A stretch of DNA of 64,000 nt from Niveispirillum sp943370215 (GTDB lineage Bacteria > Pseudomonadota > Alphaproteobacteria > Azospirillales > Azospirillaceae): positions 124,001 through 188,000 of the forward strand of contig CALRQC020000005.1 of NCBI GenBank assembly GCA_943370215.1. Direction: 5' to 3'. Positions 25,967 to 33,535 of the stretch are shown piece by piece (the first letter of the stretch is position 1; every line of letters begins with the position of its first letter). The notes beneath the pieces are model-generated. The model was not told the origin of the DNA. It made no database searches and saw nothing but the letters and a program-made list of their open reading frames with translations. Both the position numbers and the translations under genes were made by a program.

Positions 25967-27118
25967 ATGAGCGACCCTATTCTGCGCCTGGGCATGATCG
26001 GCGGCGGCCCGGGCAGTTTCATCGGCCCCGTTCACCGCATGGCAGCGGAACTGGACGGGCGTATCCGGCTGGTGGCCGGTGCCTTCAGCAGCGATGCCGA
26101 ACGTTCGCGCCAGGCCGGTGCTAGTTACGGCATTGACCCCGCCCGCGCCTATCCCAGCCATCAGGCGATGATCGCCGCCGAGCGCCAGCGGGCGGATGGC
26201 ATTGATCTGGTGGCCATCGTCACGCCCAACCATCTGCATGTGCCGGCCAGCCTGGACGCGCTGAATGCCGGTCTGCATGTGATGTGCGACAAGCCGGCGG
26301 CCCTGTCGCTGGCGGAAATGCAGGGGCTGGCCGGGGTGGTGGCCAATGCCCGGGGGCTTTATGCCCTGACCCACACCTATACCGGCTATCCGCTGGTGCG
26401 GGAGGCGCGCGCCCTGCTGGCCGCCGGCCGGCTGGGGCGCCTGCGCAAGGTGGTGGTGGAATATAGCCAGGGCTGGCTATCCACCGCGCTGGAACAGACG
26501 GGCAGCAAGCAGGCCGGCTGGCGCACCGATCCCGCCCAATCCGGGGCGGGCGGCTGCATCGGTGATATCGGCGTTCATGCCTTCAATCTGGCCGAATATG
26601 TTGCCGGTGCGCCCGTGCGGGAGCTGTGCGCCGATCTTTCCATCATGGTGCCGGGGCGGCGGCTGGATGATGATTGCAACATCCTGCTGCGCTTCGATGA
26701 CGGCACGGCACAGGGCGTGCCGGGTGTGCTGCACGCCTCCCAGATCGCGGCGGGCGACCGCAACGGGCTGCGCCTGCGGGTGTTCGGCACAGAGGCCGGG
26801 CTGGACTGGTCGCAGGAAACGCCCAACACCCTGACCATCCATGGGCTGGATGGCCGGACGGAGGTGCTGCATAGCGGGGCCGGCAATCTGGGCCCGGCGG
26901 CGCGCGGCGCCACCCGCCTGCCCACCGGCCACCCGGAGGGCTATATCGAGGCTTTCGCCAATCTCTACCGCGATTTCGCCGCCGCCATCCGGGCGGGCGC
27001 GATGCCGGCAGATGGCAGCCTGCCGGGCGTGGAGGCCGGCTTGCGCGGCATGGCCTTCATCGAAACCGCGATTGCCAACAGCAAGGCGCGGGCAGGGTGG
27101 AGCCGGCTGGCGGTGTAG
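25967..27118 (+). CDS. Gfo/Idh/MocA family sugar oxidoreductase
   Basis: A 383-aa NAD(P)-dependent oxidoreductase. The Rossmann motif is LGMIGGGPGS (8-17), the family lysine motif is CDKPAALS, and the active-site helix is GGCIGDIGVHAFNLAEYV. ATG 25967 follows GGGAGGAAAC. Family members oxidise or reduce sugar ring hydroxyls; DgpA, which makes the 3-oxo form of puerarin for the C-glycoside deglycosidase, belongs to this family. Here it may reduce the released 3-keto-sugar back to glucose, or oxidise glycosides in the cytoplasm in parallel with the periplasmic GMC enzyme. It is followed by a TIM-barrel gene. The direction of reaction and substrate are inferred. Confidence 0.86.
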   Translation: MSDPILRLGMIGGGPGSFIGPVHRMAAELDGRIRLVAGAFSSDAERSRQAGASYGIDPARAYPSHQAMIAAERQRADGIDLVAIVTPNHLHVPASLDALNAGLHVMCDKPAALSLAEMQGLAGVVANARGLYALTHTYTGYPLVREARALLAAGRLGRLRKVVVEYSQGWLSTALEQTGSKQAGWRTDPAQSGAGGCIGDIGVHAFNLAEYVAGAPVRELCADLSIMVPGRRLDDDCNILLRFDDGTAQGVPGVLHASQIAAGDRNGLRLRVFGTEAGLDWSQETPNTLTIHGLDGRTEVLHSGAGNLGPAARGATRLPTGHPEGYIEAFANLYRDFAAAIRAGAMPADGSLPGVEAGLRGMAFIETAIANSKARAGWSRLAV

Positions 27119-27177
27119 GGGGGCTGGGAACGTCGCTGCTGATGGCATTGATTATCCTCACCAATTCTCCATCCTCC

Positions 27178-27264
27178 ACCGTCACCCCGGCGAAGGCCGG
27201 GGTCCAGGGGCCACAAGCGCTTTGCTCTCTGATACTGGACCCCGGCCTACGCCGGGGTGACGGT
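27178..27264. repeat. Palindromic repeat R3 (87 bp, ACCCCGG type), inverted orientation
   Basis: Outer arms ACCGTCACCCCGG and its complement; each half is also a small hairpin. The central spacer is the reverse complement of that in R4-R6, so this copy is inverted. It fills most of the 240-bp gap between the Gfo/Idh and TIM-barrel genes, where nothing else is apparent. The left and right loops (GAAG and GTAG) do not match each other, unlike the other copies. Confidence 0.88.
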
Positions 27265-27358
27265 GGGAGAGACGCCAAACACGTGGCCCCTTCTCTCCCC
27301 CACGCAATGCACGAAATTTATACGGCAAACCCACCCCACCACCGGGAGGAACAAACCC

Positions 27359-28411
27359 ATGCGCACGATCAAAGGCCCCGGCATTTTCCTGGCCCAGTTC
27401 GCCGGCGATGCCGCCCCCTTCAACAGCCTGGAAGCCATCGCCGATTGGGCGGCGGGGCTGGGTTATCAGGGCGTGCAGATCCCCAGTTGGGATGCGCGCC
27501 TGTTTAACCTGCGGCTGGCCGCTGAAAGCCGCGATTATGCCCAGCAGGTGCAGGGGATGCTGGCCGCCAAAGGGCTGGCGGTGACGGAGCTGTCCACCCA
27601 CCTGCAGGGCCAGTTGGTGGCCGTTCACCCGGCCTATGACCCGCTGTTTGACGGGTTTGCCGATCCGGTGGTGCGCGGCAACCCGGCGGCGCGCCAGCAA
27701 TGGGCGGTGGAGCAGTTGCATCTGGCGGCGCGCGCCAGCGCCAATTTGGGGCTGACGGCCCATGCCAGCTTCTCCGGTGCTTTGGCCTGGCCCTATATTT
27801 ATCCCTGGCCGCAGCGCCCCGCCGGGCTGGTGGAGGAGGCGTTTGCTGAGTTGGCCCGCCGCTGGCGCCCCATTCTGGATGCGTTCGAGGAGGCCGGTGT
27901 CGATCTCTGCTTCGAACTGCATCCAGGCGAAGACCTGCATGATGGCGCCAGTTTCGAACGGTTTCTGGAGGCGGTGGACGGCCATGCCCGCGCCAATATC
28001 CTGTTCGATCCCAGCCATTTTGTGCTGCAGCAACTGGATTATCTGGCCTTCATCGACCGCTATCATGACCGTATCCGCGCCTTCCATGTGAAGGATGCGG
28101 AATTCCGGCCCGATGGTCGGTCGGGCGTTTATGGCGGTTATCAGGGCTGGGTGGACCGGCCGGGCCGCTTCCGTTCGCTGGGTGACGGGCAGGTCGATTT
28201 CAAGGCGATCTTCGCCAAGATGGCGCAGTATGATTATCCCGGCTGGGCCGCGTTGGAATGGGAATGCGCCCTGAAGCACCCCGAAGATGGCGCGCGCGAA
28301 GGAGCGCCTTTCATCCGCGACCATATTATCCGCGTCACCGACCGCGCCTTCGACGACTTCGCCGATGCTGGCGTGGATGCGGGGCTGAACCGGCGGCTGT
28401 TGGGGACTTGA
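27359..28411 (+). CDS. Sugar phosphate isomerase/epimerase-like TIM barrel
   Basis: A 350-aa xylose-isomerase-like TIM-barrel protein. The metal-ligand set of the superfamily is visible: Glu186 (CFELHPGE), Asp217 (LFDPSHF), His243 (AFHVKDAEF) and Glu300 (AALEWECA). ATG 27359 follows GGGAGGAAC. It comes after a Gfo/Idh gene in the same orientation, a pairing frequent in loci for unusual or keto sugars. A plausible task is isomerising or cleaving the 3-keto-sugar unit after glycoside breakage. It is not the deglycosidase alpha subunit, which is the next gene; resemblance to that protein is limited to the fold. The exact reaction is unknown. Confidence 0.82.
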   Translation: MRTIKGPGIFLAQFAGDAAPFNSLEAIADWAAGLGYQGVQIPSWDARLFNLRLAAESRDYAQQVQGMLAAKGLAVTELSTHLQGQLVAVHPAYDPLFDGFADPVVRGNPAARQQWAVEQLHLAARASANLGLTAHASFSGALAWPYIYPWPQRPAGLVEEAFAELARRWRPILDAFEEAGVDLCFELHPGEDLHDGASFERFLEAVDGHARANILFDPSHFVLQQLDYLAFIDRYHDRIRAFHVKDAEFRPDGRSGVYGGYQGWVDRPGRFRSLGDGQVDFKAIFAKMAQYDYPGWAALEWECALKHPEDGAREGAPFIRDHIIRVTDRAFDDFADAGVDAGLNRRLLGT

Positions 28412-28443
28412 AGGGGAAGGGAACCCATAACCCGTTCTGTTAT

Positions 28444-28474
28444 CTGGATTCCCACCTTCGCGGGGAATTACGAC
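28444..28474. repeat. Decayed half of an R1/R2-type repeat
   Basis: CTGGATTCCCACCTTCGCGG and the following GGAATTACGAC resemble the right half of R1/R2 with several changes and no left half. It lies at the start of a 342-bp gap that otherwise holds one operator and the leader of the deglycosidase operon. Confidence 0.6.
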
Positions 28475-28589
28475 AAAGGGTGCAAAGGCGACCGTGCGGG
28501 GCAAGGGGAGGGGGCGTGATGAAAACTCGCCATGCGTCTTCCCTCCCCCAAAAAAAATCCCTTCCGTCCCCGATTGATTTTCCAATAAA

Positions 28590-28603
28590 AGAATGATAAT
28601 TCT
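28590..28603. promoter_or_regulatory. TetR-type operator 3 (before the deglycosidase operon)
   Basis: AGAATGATAATTCT followed by AATTA: a perfect AGAAT-N4-ATTCT dyad, 150 bp before the alpha-subunit start. Confidence 0.72.
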
Positions 28604-28753
28604 AATTACGATATTTTCAGCCCAGGCCCTCTGGTGCGGCGTCATGGCTGCCCGGGCCGGGGTTGTTTCCCCCCATCGGGCAATGCCTGAGACCGCCGCT
28701 ATCCACCGGCTCCCGGCGGGGCCGTCGCTTGAGCCCAAGAACAGGATAGTTCC

Positions 28754-29758
28754 ATGTCGAACTATGACATCAAACGGGGCGTCAGCCTCTACAGCTACCA
28801 GGAAGAATATTTTCTGGGAAAGAAATCGCTGGAAGACCTGATCAAGGTCTCATCCGAGATGGGTGCCAAGGGGATTGAGCTGATTTCAGAGCAGACCTTC
28901 CCCAACTATCCCAACCCGCTGGACGCGTCTGTCTATGACAATTGGCACGCGCTGATGGCCAAATATGGCACCACGCCCGTGTGCCATGATTTCATGCTGG
29001 ACTATAAGAAGTACAAAGACCGGCCGATGCCGTTCGATGAACAGGTGGCCAGTTGCAAGGTTGATATTGACCATGCCGCCCGGCTGGGCTGCCCCTATAC
29101 CCGCGCACTGGTGTCGATTGATCCCGATGTGCTGGTTGCCTGCGCCGATTATGCGGAAAGCAAGAATGTCCGCATCTTGATCGAAGTGCACGCGCCGCTG
29201 CATTTCGACCATCCCTGGATCATCCGCCATGCCGAGGCGTTTGAGAAATCCGGGTCGAAATATCTGGGCTTCCTGCCCGATATGGGCATGTTCCTGTTCA
29301 AGTTCCCGCCGGTCTGGAAGGCGAAATTCATCCGCGACGGCGTGCCGCCGCACATCGCCGATTACATCTGCAAGGCTTACGAGGATCGCACGCTCAGCGA
29401 ATATGTGATCCTGGAGGTAGAGAAGATGGGCGGCGTCGGCCCCGCCATCGGCATGGCCATCACGCTGCGCCACAATGCAGCGTTTGAGCCCAAGCGGATG
29501 CTGGACCATATGGACCGCATCTGGAACGTCCATGCCAAATTCTATGAGATGACAGAGGATCTGGTTGAACCCTCCATCCCCTATGATGAGATCATCCGGG
29601 TGCTGAAGAAGGGTGGTTACAAGGGCTATATCTGCTCTGAATATGAAGGCAATCGCTGGATTCAGGATGCCTTCCCGGTAGACAGCATCGAACAGGTGCG
29701 CCGCCAGCAGGAAATGTTCAAGAAGCTGATCGGCGAACCCGCCACCGCCGCCGCCTGA
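28754..29758 (+). CDS. C-glycoside deglycosidase alpha subunit (TIM barrel)
   Basis: A 334-aa xylose-isomerase-like TIM barrel. It resembles the catalytic subunits DgpC/DfgA/CarB of C-glycoside deglycosidases: the N-terminus GVSLYSYQEEYF is characteristic, and metal ligands Glu144 (ILIEVHAP), Asp176 (FLPDMGMF), His260 (VHAKFYEM) and Glu296 (CSEYEG) are all present, with His146 nearby. These enzymes break the C-C bond between a 3-oxo-sugar and an aromatic aglycone by metal-assisted elimination. The gene immediately downstream encodes the DUF6379 beta subunit, which makes the assignment firm as a family. The ribosome site is ACAGGA. Whether the native substrate is a C- or O-glycoside is not decidable here. 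Confidence 0.85.
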   Translation: MSNYDIKRGVSLYSYQEEYFLGKKSLEDLIKVSSEMGAKGIELISEQTFPNYPNPLDASVYDNWHALMAKYGTTPVCHDFMLDYKKYKDRPMPFDEQVASCKVDIDHAARLGCPYTRALVSIDPDVLVACADYAESKNVRILIEVHAPLHFDHPWIIRHAEAFEKSGSKYLGFLPDMGMFLFKFPPVWKAKFIRDGVPPHIADYICKAYEDRTLSEYVILEVEKMGGVGPAIGMAITLRHNAAFEPKRMLDHMDRIWNVHAKFYEMTEDLVEPSIPYDEIIRVLKKGGYKGYICSEYEGNRWIQDAFPVDSIEQVRRQQEMFKKLIGEPATAAA

Positions 29759-29770
29759 GGAGCCGCACCC

Positions 29771-30163
29771 ATGTTTGACAAATATATGATCTGTGAAGAT
29801 GGCTTCGGTAACGTGACGGAGGGTGGTGACACCATCGGTTTCGCCTTCCAGGCCCGCCTGCCCTATTACCGCGGCATCGGCCTGTCGATGGTGGAAGACA
29901 TCGCCGTCACCATCGACGGGGAAGCCGTGCCGCGTGAACAGGTCCGGTTCAGCGTGCGCGGCCGGACCTGGACGCTGGACGAGATGGAAACCGAATATAG
30001 CGACCGCTGGAATTTCGGCGAAAAGGCCCTGATCACCGTGCTGCGGGCTGGCGGCCTGCCGCCCGGCAAGCACAAGCTGCAACTGGCCGAACGGATCCGC
30101 GTCTCCTACCTGCCCTTTGTGCCCACCACACGCGACAGTAAGGAACTGGAGATCGCTGCCTGA
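29771..30163 (+). CDS. C-glycoside deglycosidase beta subunit (DUF6379)
   Basis: A 130-aa beta-sandwich protein of the DUF6379 family, the small subunit (DgpB/DfgB/CarC type) that lies over the active site of the TIM-barrel subunit. The segments GFGNVTEGGDTIGFAFQAR, YYRGIGLSMVEDI and a C-terminal RVSYLPFVPT fit the family. It starts 12 bases after the alpha subunit with GAGGAGC upstream, so the two are co-translated in similar amounts. In the known complexes both subunits are needed for activity. A strong terminator follows, ending the operon. Confidence 0.84.
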   Translation: MFDKYMICEDGFGNVTEGGDTIGFAFQARLPYYRGIGLSMVEDIAVTIDGEAVPREQVRFSVRGRTWTLDEMETEYSDRWNFGEKALITVLRAGGLPPGKHKLQLAERIRVSYLPFVPTTRDSKELEIAA

Positions 30164-30191
30164 TCATTCTCCCCCGATCAGTTGGCGTTTC

Positions 30192-30227
30192 GGGCATGGC
30201 GGCACCGGCTGCCATGCCCTTTTTTTT
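30192..30227 (+). terminator. Rho-independent terminator of the deglycosidase operon
   Basis: GGGCATGGC pairs with GCCATGCCC and is followed by eight T. The next 286 bases, up to the large effector-like gene, are AT-rich and show only a 9-bp inverted repeat at 30319-30339. Confidence 0.95.
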
Positions 30228-30513
30228 CGCGGGTTCAATGGGGTCGTTCTCTCGCCCCACATCCCCTGAAGCAGAATTTTGCTCAAGATACGCCGATCTT
30301 TTCGGCGTCACATGGAGATTCTCTTTACCTTAAAGAGAAAAAATGTAAATTTAATTCAATCTATGATCTGTATCGCCTCATGAGGTACAAGGCCAGCGCA
30401 GACAGGATACCGCAATTTTTTGCTGACGCCTGGCAATTCTTTGCCTGAGCAGCGGGGTCTGTCCCGGCCTGAAAACCTCTTAACGACCGATTTGGGGCGC
30501 CAGGGAGGTGTAT

Positions 30514-33480
30514 ATGGAGATGGCGAAGCAACAACAACGCCCTGCACAGCCCCCAGCGGTGTCGGTTCAAGCTGCGGGGATGAGCCTCCGGTCCCCTCAC
30601 ACGGAACGGATCGCGCAACTGGCCGTGGCAGCCAATAATGGCGCGGCGACGAACAGGCTGGCGGGCTTGGCGCTGGCGGCCAATAGCGGCGGAGGGGCCG
30701 TCAACCGGGTCGTCCTACAGCGGATGCAAACGGGGGACGACCTGGATTCGGTGGATGCCGAAGAGCAAGTCAGCAACACGATGGCGAGCACGCGTGGCGT
30801 GGAGCATGTCGACAATAGTTGCTATGTGGCATCCGTCCTCAATCTCATCGCCGCCACACCGGGGTATCGAGACCTGTTTGATCCTCTAATCACGCCGGTT
30901 GCGGAAGATTCCCCCGGCCATCGCCTGCAGGTGGCAATCTCACCCCTGATTCAGACCATCGCCGGTGATGGCACCGTACGCGCCGAACCCATGCGCGCGG
31001 TCATCAGGCTTCTCGCCGAGATGGACCTTATCCAAGGCGCAGAAACGGAACAGCAGGACGCCACGCAAATTTTGATGGGAATTTTGGCCCGGCTCCCGTC
31101 GTTAGACCAAAGGCTGCAGACGCGCGAAAGCCGGCAATATGAGAATGGTGAGACGACTGCGGATGACCAGTCGCACGATATATTGCAGATATTCGCCCAC
31201 GGGCAACGGACGCTGGAAGAAGCACTGGCGGCAGAATTCGTCTCCAACCGCCCGGTCGTCGATGGCGTCGAGAACCCGCACAATGTGACGCGGCGGGCCA
31301 CATCATTCCCACCCGTCCTTTCCATCGCCGTGGGGCGGGCCTCACCCGATGACGCCATCGACATGCCGATGACTTTCACGGTCCCGGCGGAAATCATGCA
31401 TGATGGACAGCCGGGGCCCCGATACCAGCTTCAGGGATTCATCGCCCGCAATACATTCTCGCATCTGAGCGGCGGGCACTATGTCGCCATTGTGCGCGGT
31501 GATCAGGAAAAATGGTTTGAATCAGACGATATGGGGCAGGCGAAGGGAGAGACGGAGCCCGGTATCTTCACCCCCCAGACCCGTGAAATCGATCTGCCCA
31601 CCCATACGGTAGGTGGGAACCGGGGGGCTGCCTGGACCATGGCTACCCTCTACACCTATGTTCGCGTTGAGGATCAGGATACTGCGCGCGTCAATATCGG
31701 CCAATTGCCCCCGCGTATCGTCGACCATCTCGACGCTGATCTTGATTCCGGTAAACAGATTCCATCCTACATGAAAGATCAGATCAAGGAACACATGGTG
31801 TTCAGCAGCGGGTCAACACGACCGGCCAAAGTGGAGATGCCAGATCATAGCATGAAGGTAATGAAATACGGCAAGGATGAGGATCACCTGCTCACCGAAG
31901 TGCTGTCAAACAAGCTGTACCAGGCTGCCGGTATTGGCACGCTTAAGACCGAGCTGATCCGTGTCTATGAGGACCAGAATGACACGGTGGGCAAGCTGGC
32001 CCAGATCACCGACTTTGTCGAGAATGTTCAGGCACCCGACATGGTGGATTTGATGCAATCCCCGGATTTTGCGCGCCATGTCGGCACTGACATGGTGTTC
32101 GCGAACTGGGATCTGTTCAAAACCGACAACTGGATGAAGGTCGGTGGGCGCATGGTGCGCTCGGACAATGGCGGCGCGCTGGACCGCCGCGCGCAGGGAG
32201 ACCTTAAGAGCAAGGAGGAGTGGAGCGGAAGCGACGTGAAGGAATTCAGCTCCATGCGCCAGAAGGAAAATAGCCCCTACCGCAATCTCACAGACAAGGA
32301 AATCGCTGATTCAATCCGCACGCTGGCCTTCAACCTAACCCCCGATCGGATTGATCGTGCCATGGCGGCCGCGCATTTCCCGGAAAAGAAACGGGAGGAA
32401 CTCAAAAAGATCCTGCTCGACCGGATTGATCGCGCCATTGCCTATGCTGATCGGATCTATCCCATGGCCAAGACGATCACGGTGGACAAGGGATGGAGCA
32501 CGGTACCGAAACCAAAAGAAGCGGAGACGGATGAGCCCCTCGACCCGATTGAGGAATTGCGCAAGCTGGGTTGGACAAACCTGCCTGGCTTTCCGCTCCT
32601 GGAAGGAGAGGCCAAGGGACTTTTCCGGCGTGCGCCATCTTTCGATGCCCCGCATTTCATGTCGTTCGAGCCGTCGGAAACACTCTTCAAGCCACCAGAG
32701 GTCAACGGCCGTACCAACAATCCGAACGAGAGATTGCCGCTTGTCGGCCCGGAGGAGCTGTTAAATAAACGTCAGTTCGGGGGTGGCGTACGCGAAAGCC
32801 TGGTGAACAGCCTGCCGCGCATCCGCACCGGACGTCTGGTGCGCCGCATGTCGGATGGGGAGAAGGCCGCCTTTGAGAAAGCCGCCAGCGCCAAATCCAT
32901 TGAAGAGATTGTGGCCCTGCTGTTCCCGACAACCGGAAAGGGGCTCCGGGGTGAGATGGTGCTGTCGGTGAACGAGCCTTACGTATTCGAGCGGGAAAAG
33001 GCCGCAATGCTGGGCAAGGACTATACCGGGAACGAGGAAAAGCACGACCCCAAGGATTATCACTGGGTGATGGAGATCCCGGTAACAGAGGAGATGCTGC
33101 GCTTCCTCACCGATTATTGCCATGTTCAGGCCCCCCATGAGGGCAGCAAGCCCGCAGCGTTCATGGGCAACCCCAACCTGAAAAATGAGGGCCAAGCGGG
33201 CGGGCGCGGCGGGGAAGGCGGCATTCCCAACGTGGTGCTGAAACGTGAAGGCTTCGCCAGTTTCTGGCACACCGTGAGCGAAATCCGCTTCGTTGAAGCC
33301 GAGGACCACCTGTGGAAAGCACGCAGCAATAATGATGAACTGATCAAGGCCAGAGAGCTAAAAATACGCGAAGAGAAGATAAAGAAGGCTGCCGAGGAGA
33401 AAGCCGCAAACAAGAAAGCCCTGGATGATACGGATCCTTTTGAAGGGGGGCTTGGTCTATTCGGTCAGGATGATTCGTAA
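30514..33480 (+). CDS. Multidomain protein: USP-like cysteine protease plus HipA/PI3K-like kinase
   Basis: A 988-aa protein with no signal peptide. Residues 1-95 are low-complexity and end in NRVVLQRM, like the disordered leader of some secreted toxins. Residues about 96-345 carry the three boxes of eukaryotic USP deubiquitinases (peptidase C19): Cys box VDNSCYVASVLNLI (Cys103), QQDA box EQQDATQILMGIL (180-183), and His box GGHYVAIVRGDQEKWFESDD (His322). Residues about 430-650 look like a HipA/PI3K-type kinase: Lys451 (KVMKYG), catalytic-loop FANWDLFKTDNW (Asp533, Asn539), metal-binding SDNGG (Asp551). The last 280 residues are unassigned and end in a charged helix. ATG 30514 follows AGGGAGG. 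An interbacterial or host-directed effector is an inference. Confidence 0.75.
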   Translation: MEMAKQQQRPAQPPAVSVQAAGMSLRSPHTERIAQLAVAANNGAATNRLAGLALAANSGGGAVNRVVLQRMQTGDDLDSVDAEEQVSNTMASTRGVEHVDNSCYVASVLNLIAATPGYRDLFDPLITPVAEDSPGHRLQVAISPLIQTIAGDGTVRAEPMRAVIRLLAEMDLIQGAETEQQDATQILMGILARLPSLDQRLQTRESRQYENGETTADDQSHDILQIFAHGQRTLEEALAAEFVSNRPVVDGVENPHNVTRRATSFPPVLSIAVGRASPDDAIDMPMTFTVPAEIMHDGQPGPRYQLQGFIARNTFSHLSGGHYVAIVRGDQEKWFESDDMGQAKGETEPGIFTPQTREIDLPTHTVGGNRGAAWTMATLYTYVRVEDQDTARVNIGQLPPRIVDHLDADLDSGKQIPSYMKDQIKEHMVFSSGSTRPAKVEMPDHSMKVMKYGKDEDHLLTEVLSNKLYQAAGIGTLKTELIRVYEDQNDTVGKLAQITDFVENVQAPDMVDLMQSPDFARHVGTDMVFANWDLFKTDNWMKVGGRMVRSDNGGALDRRAQGDLKSKEEWSGSDVKEFSSMRQKENSPYRNLTDKEIADSIRTLAFNLTPDRIDRAMAAAHFPEKKREELKKILLDRIDRAIAYADRIYPMAKTITVDKGWSTVPKPKEAETDEPLDPIEELRKLGWTNLPGFPLLEGEAKGLFRRAPSFDAPHFMSFEPSETLFKPPEVNGRTNNPNERLPLVGPEELLNKRQFGGGVRESLVNSLPRIRTGRLVRRMSDGEKAAFEKAASAKSIEEIVALLFPTTGKGLRGEMVLSVNEPYVFEREKAAMLGKDYTGNEEKHDPKDYHWVMEIPVTEEMLRFLTDYCHVQAPHEGSKPAAFMGNPNLKNEGQAGGRGGEGGIPNVVLKREGFASFWHTVSEIRFVEAEDHLWKARSNNDELIKARELKIREEKIKKAAEEKAANKKALDDTDPFEGGLGLFGQDDS

Positions 33481-33481
33481 T

Positions 33482-33529
33482 TTATACCAATCTCCCTGGA
33501 TCGGTCACGATCAAGGGAGATTGGTATAA
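33482..33529. terminator. Long hairpin between convergent genes
   Basis: TTATACCAATCTCCCT pairs with AGGGAGATTGGTATAA, extended by an inner GATC/GATC helix. It sits exactly between the convergent effector-like and hipA genes, so it could end both transcripts; no T-run is present. It may be a copy of a dispersed palindrome. Confidence 0.65.
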
Positions 33530-33535
33530 GCCACC

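Noticed and set aside
30319..30339. TTCTCTTTA/TAAAGAGAA inverted repeat before the effector-like gene as an operator
   Set aside because: Single copy with short AT-rich arms in an AT-rich region; not distinguishable from chance.
33482..33529. Inverted repeat as the end of an insertion sequence
   Set aside because: No transposase gene or second copy lies in the window, and the repeat is a single hairpin rather than paired termini.
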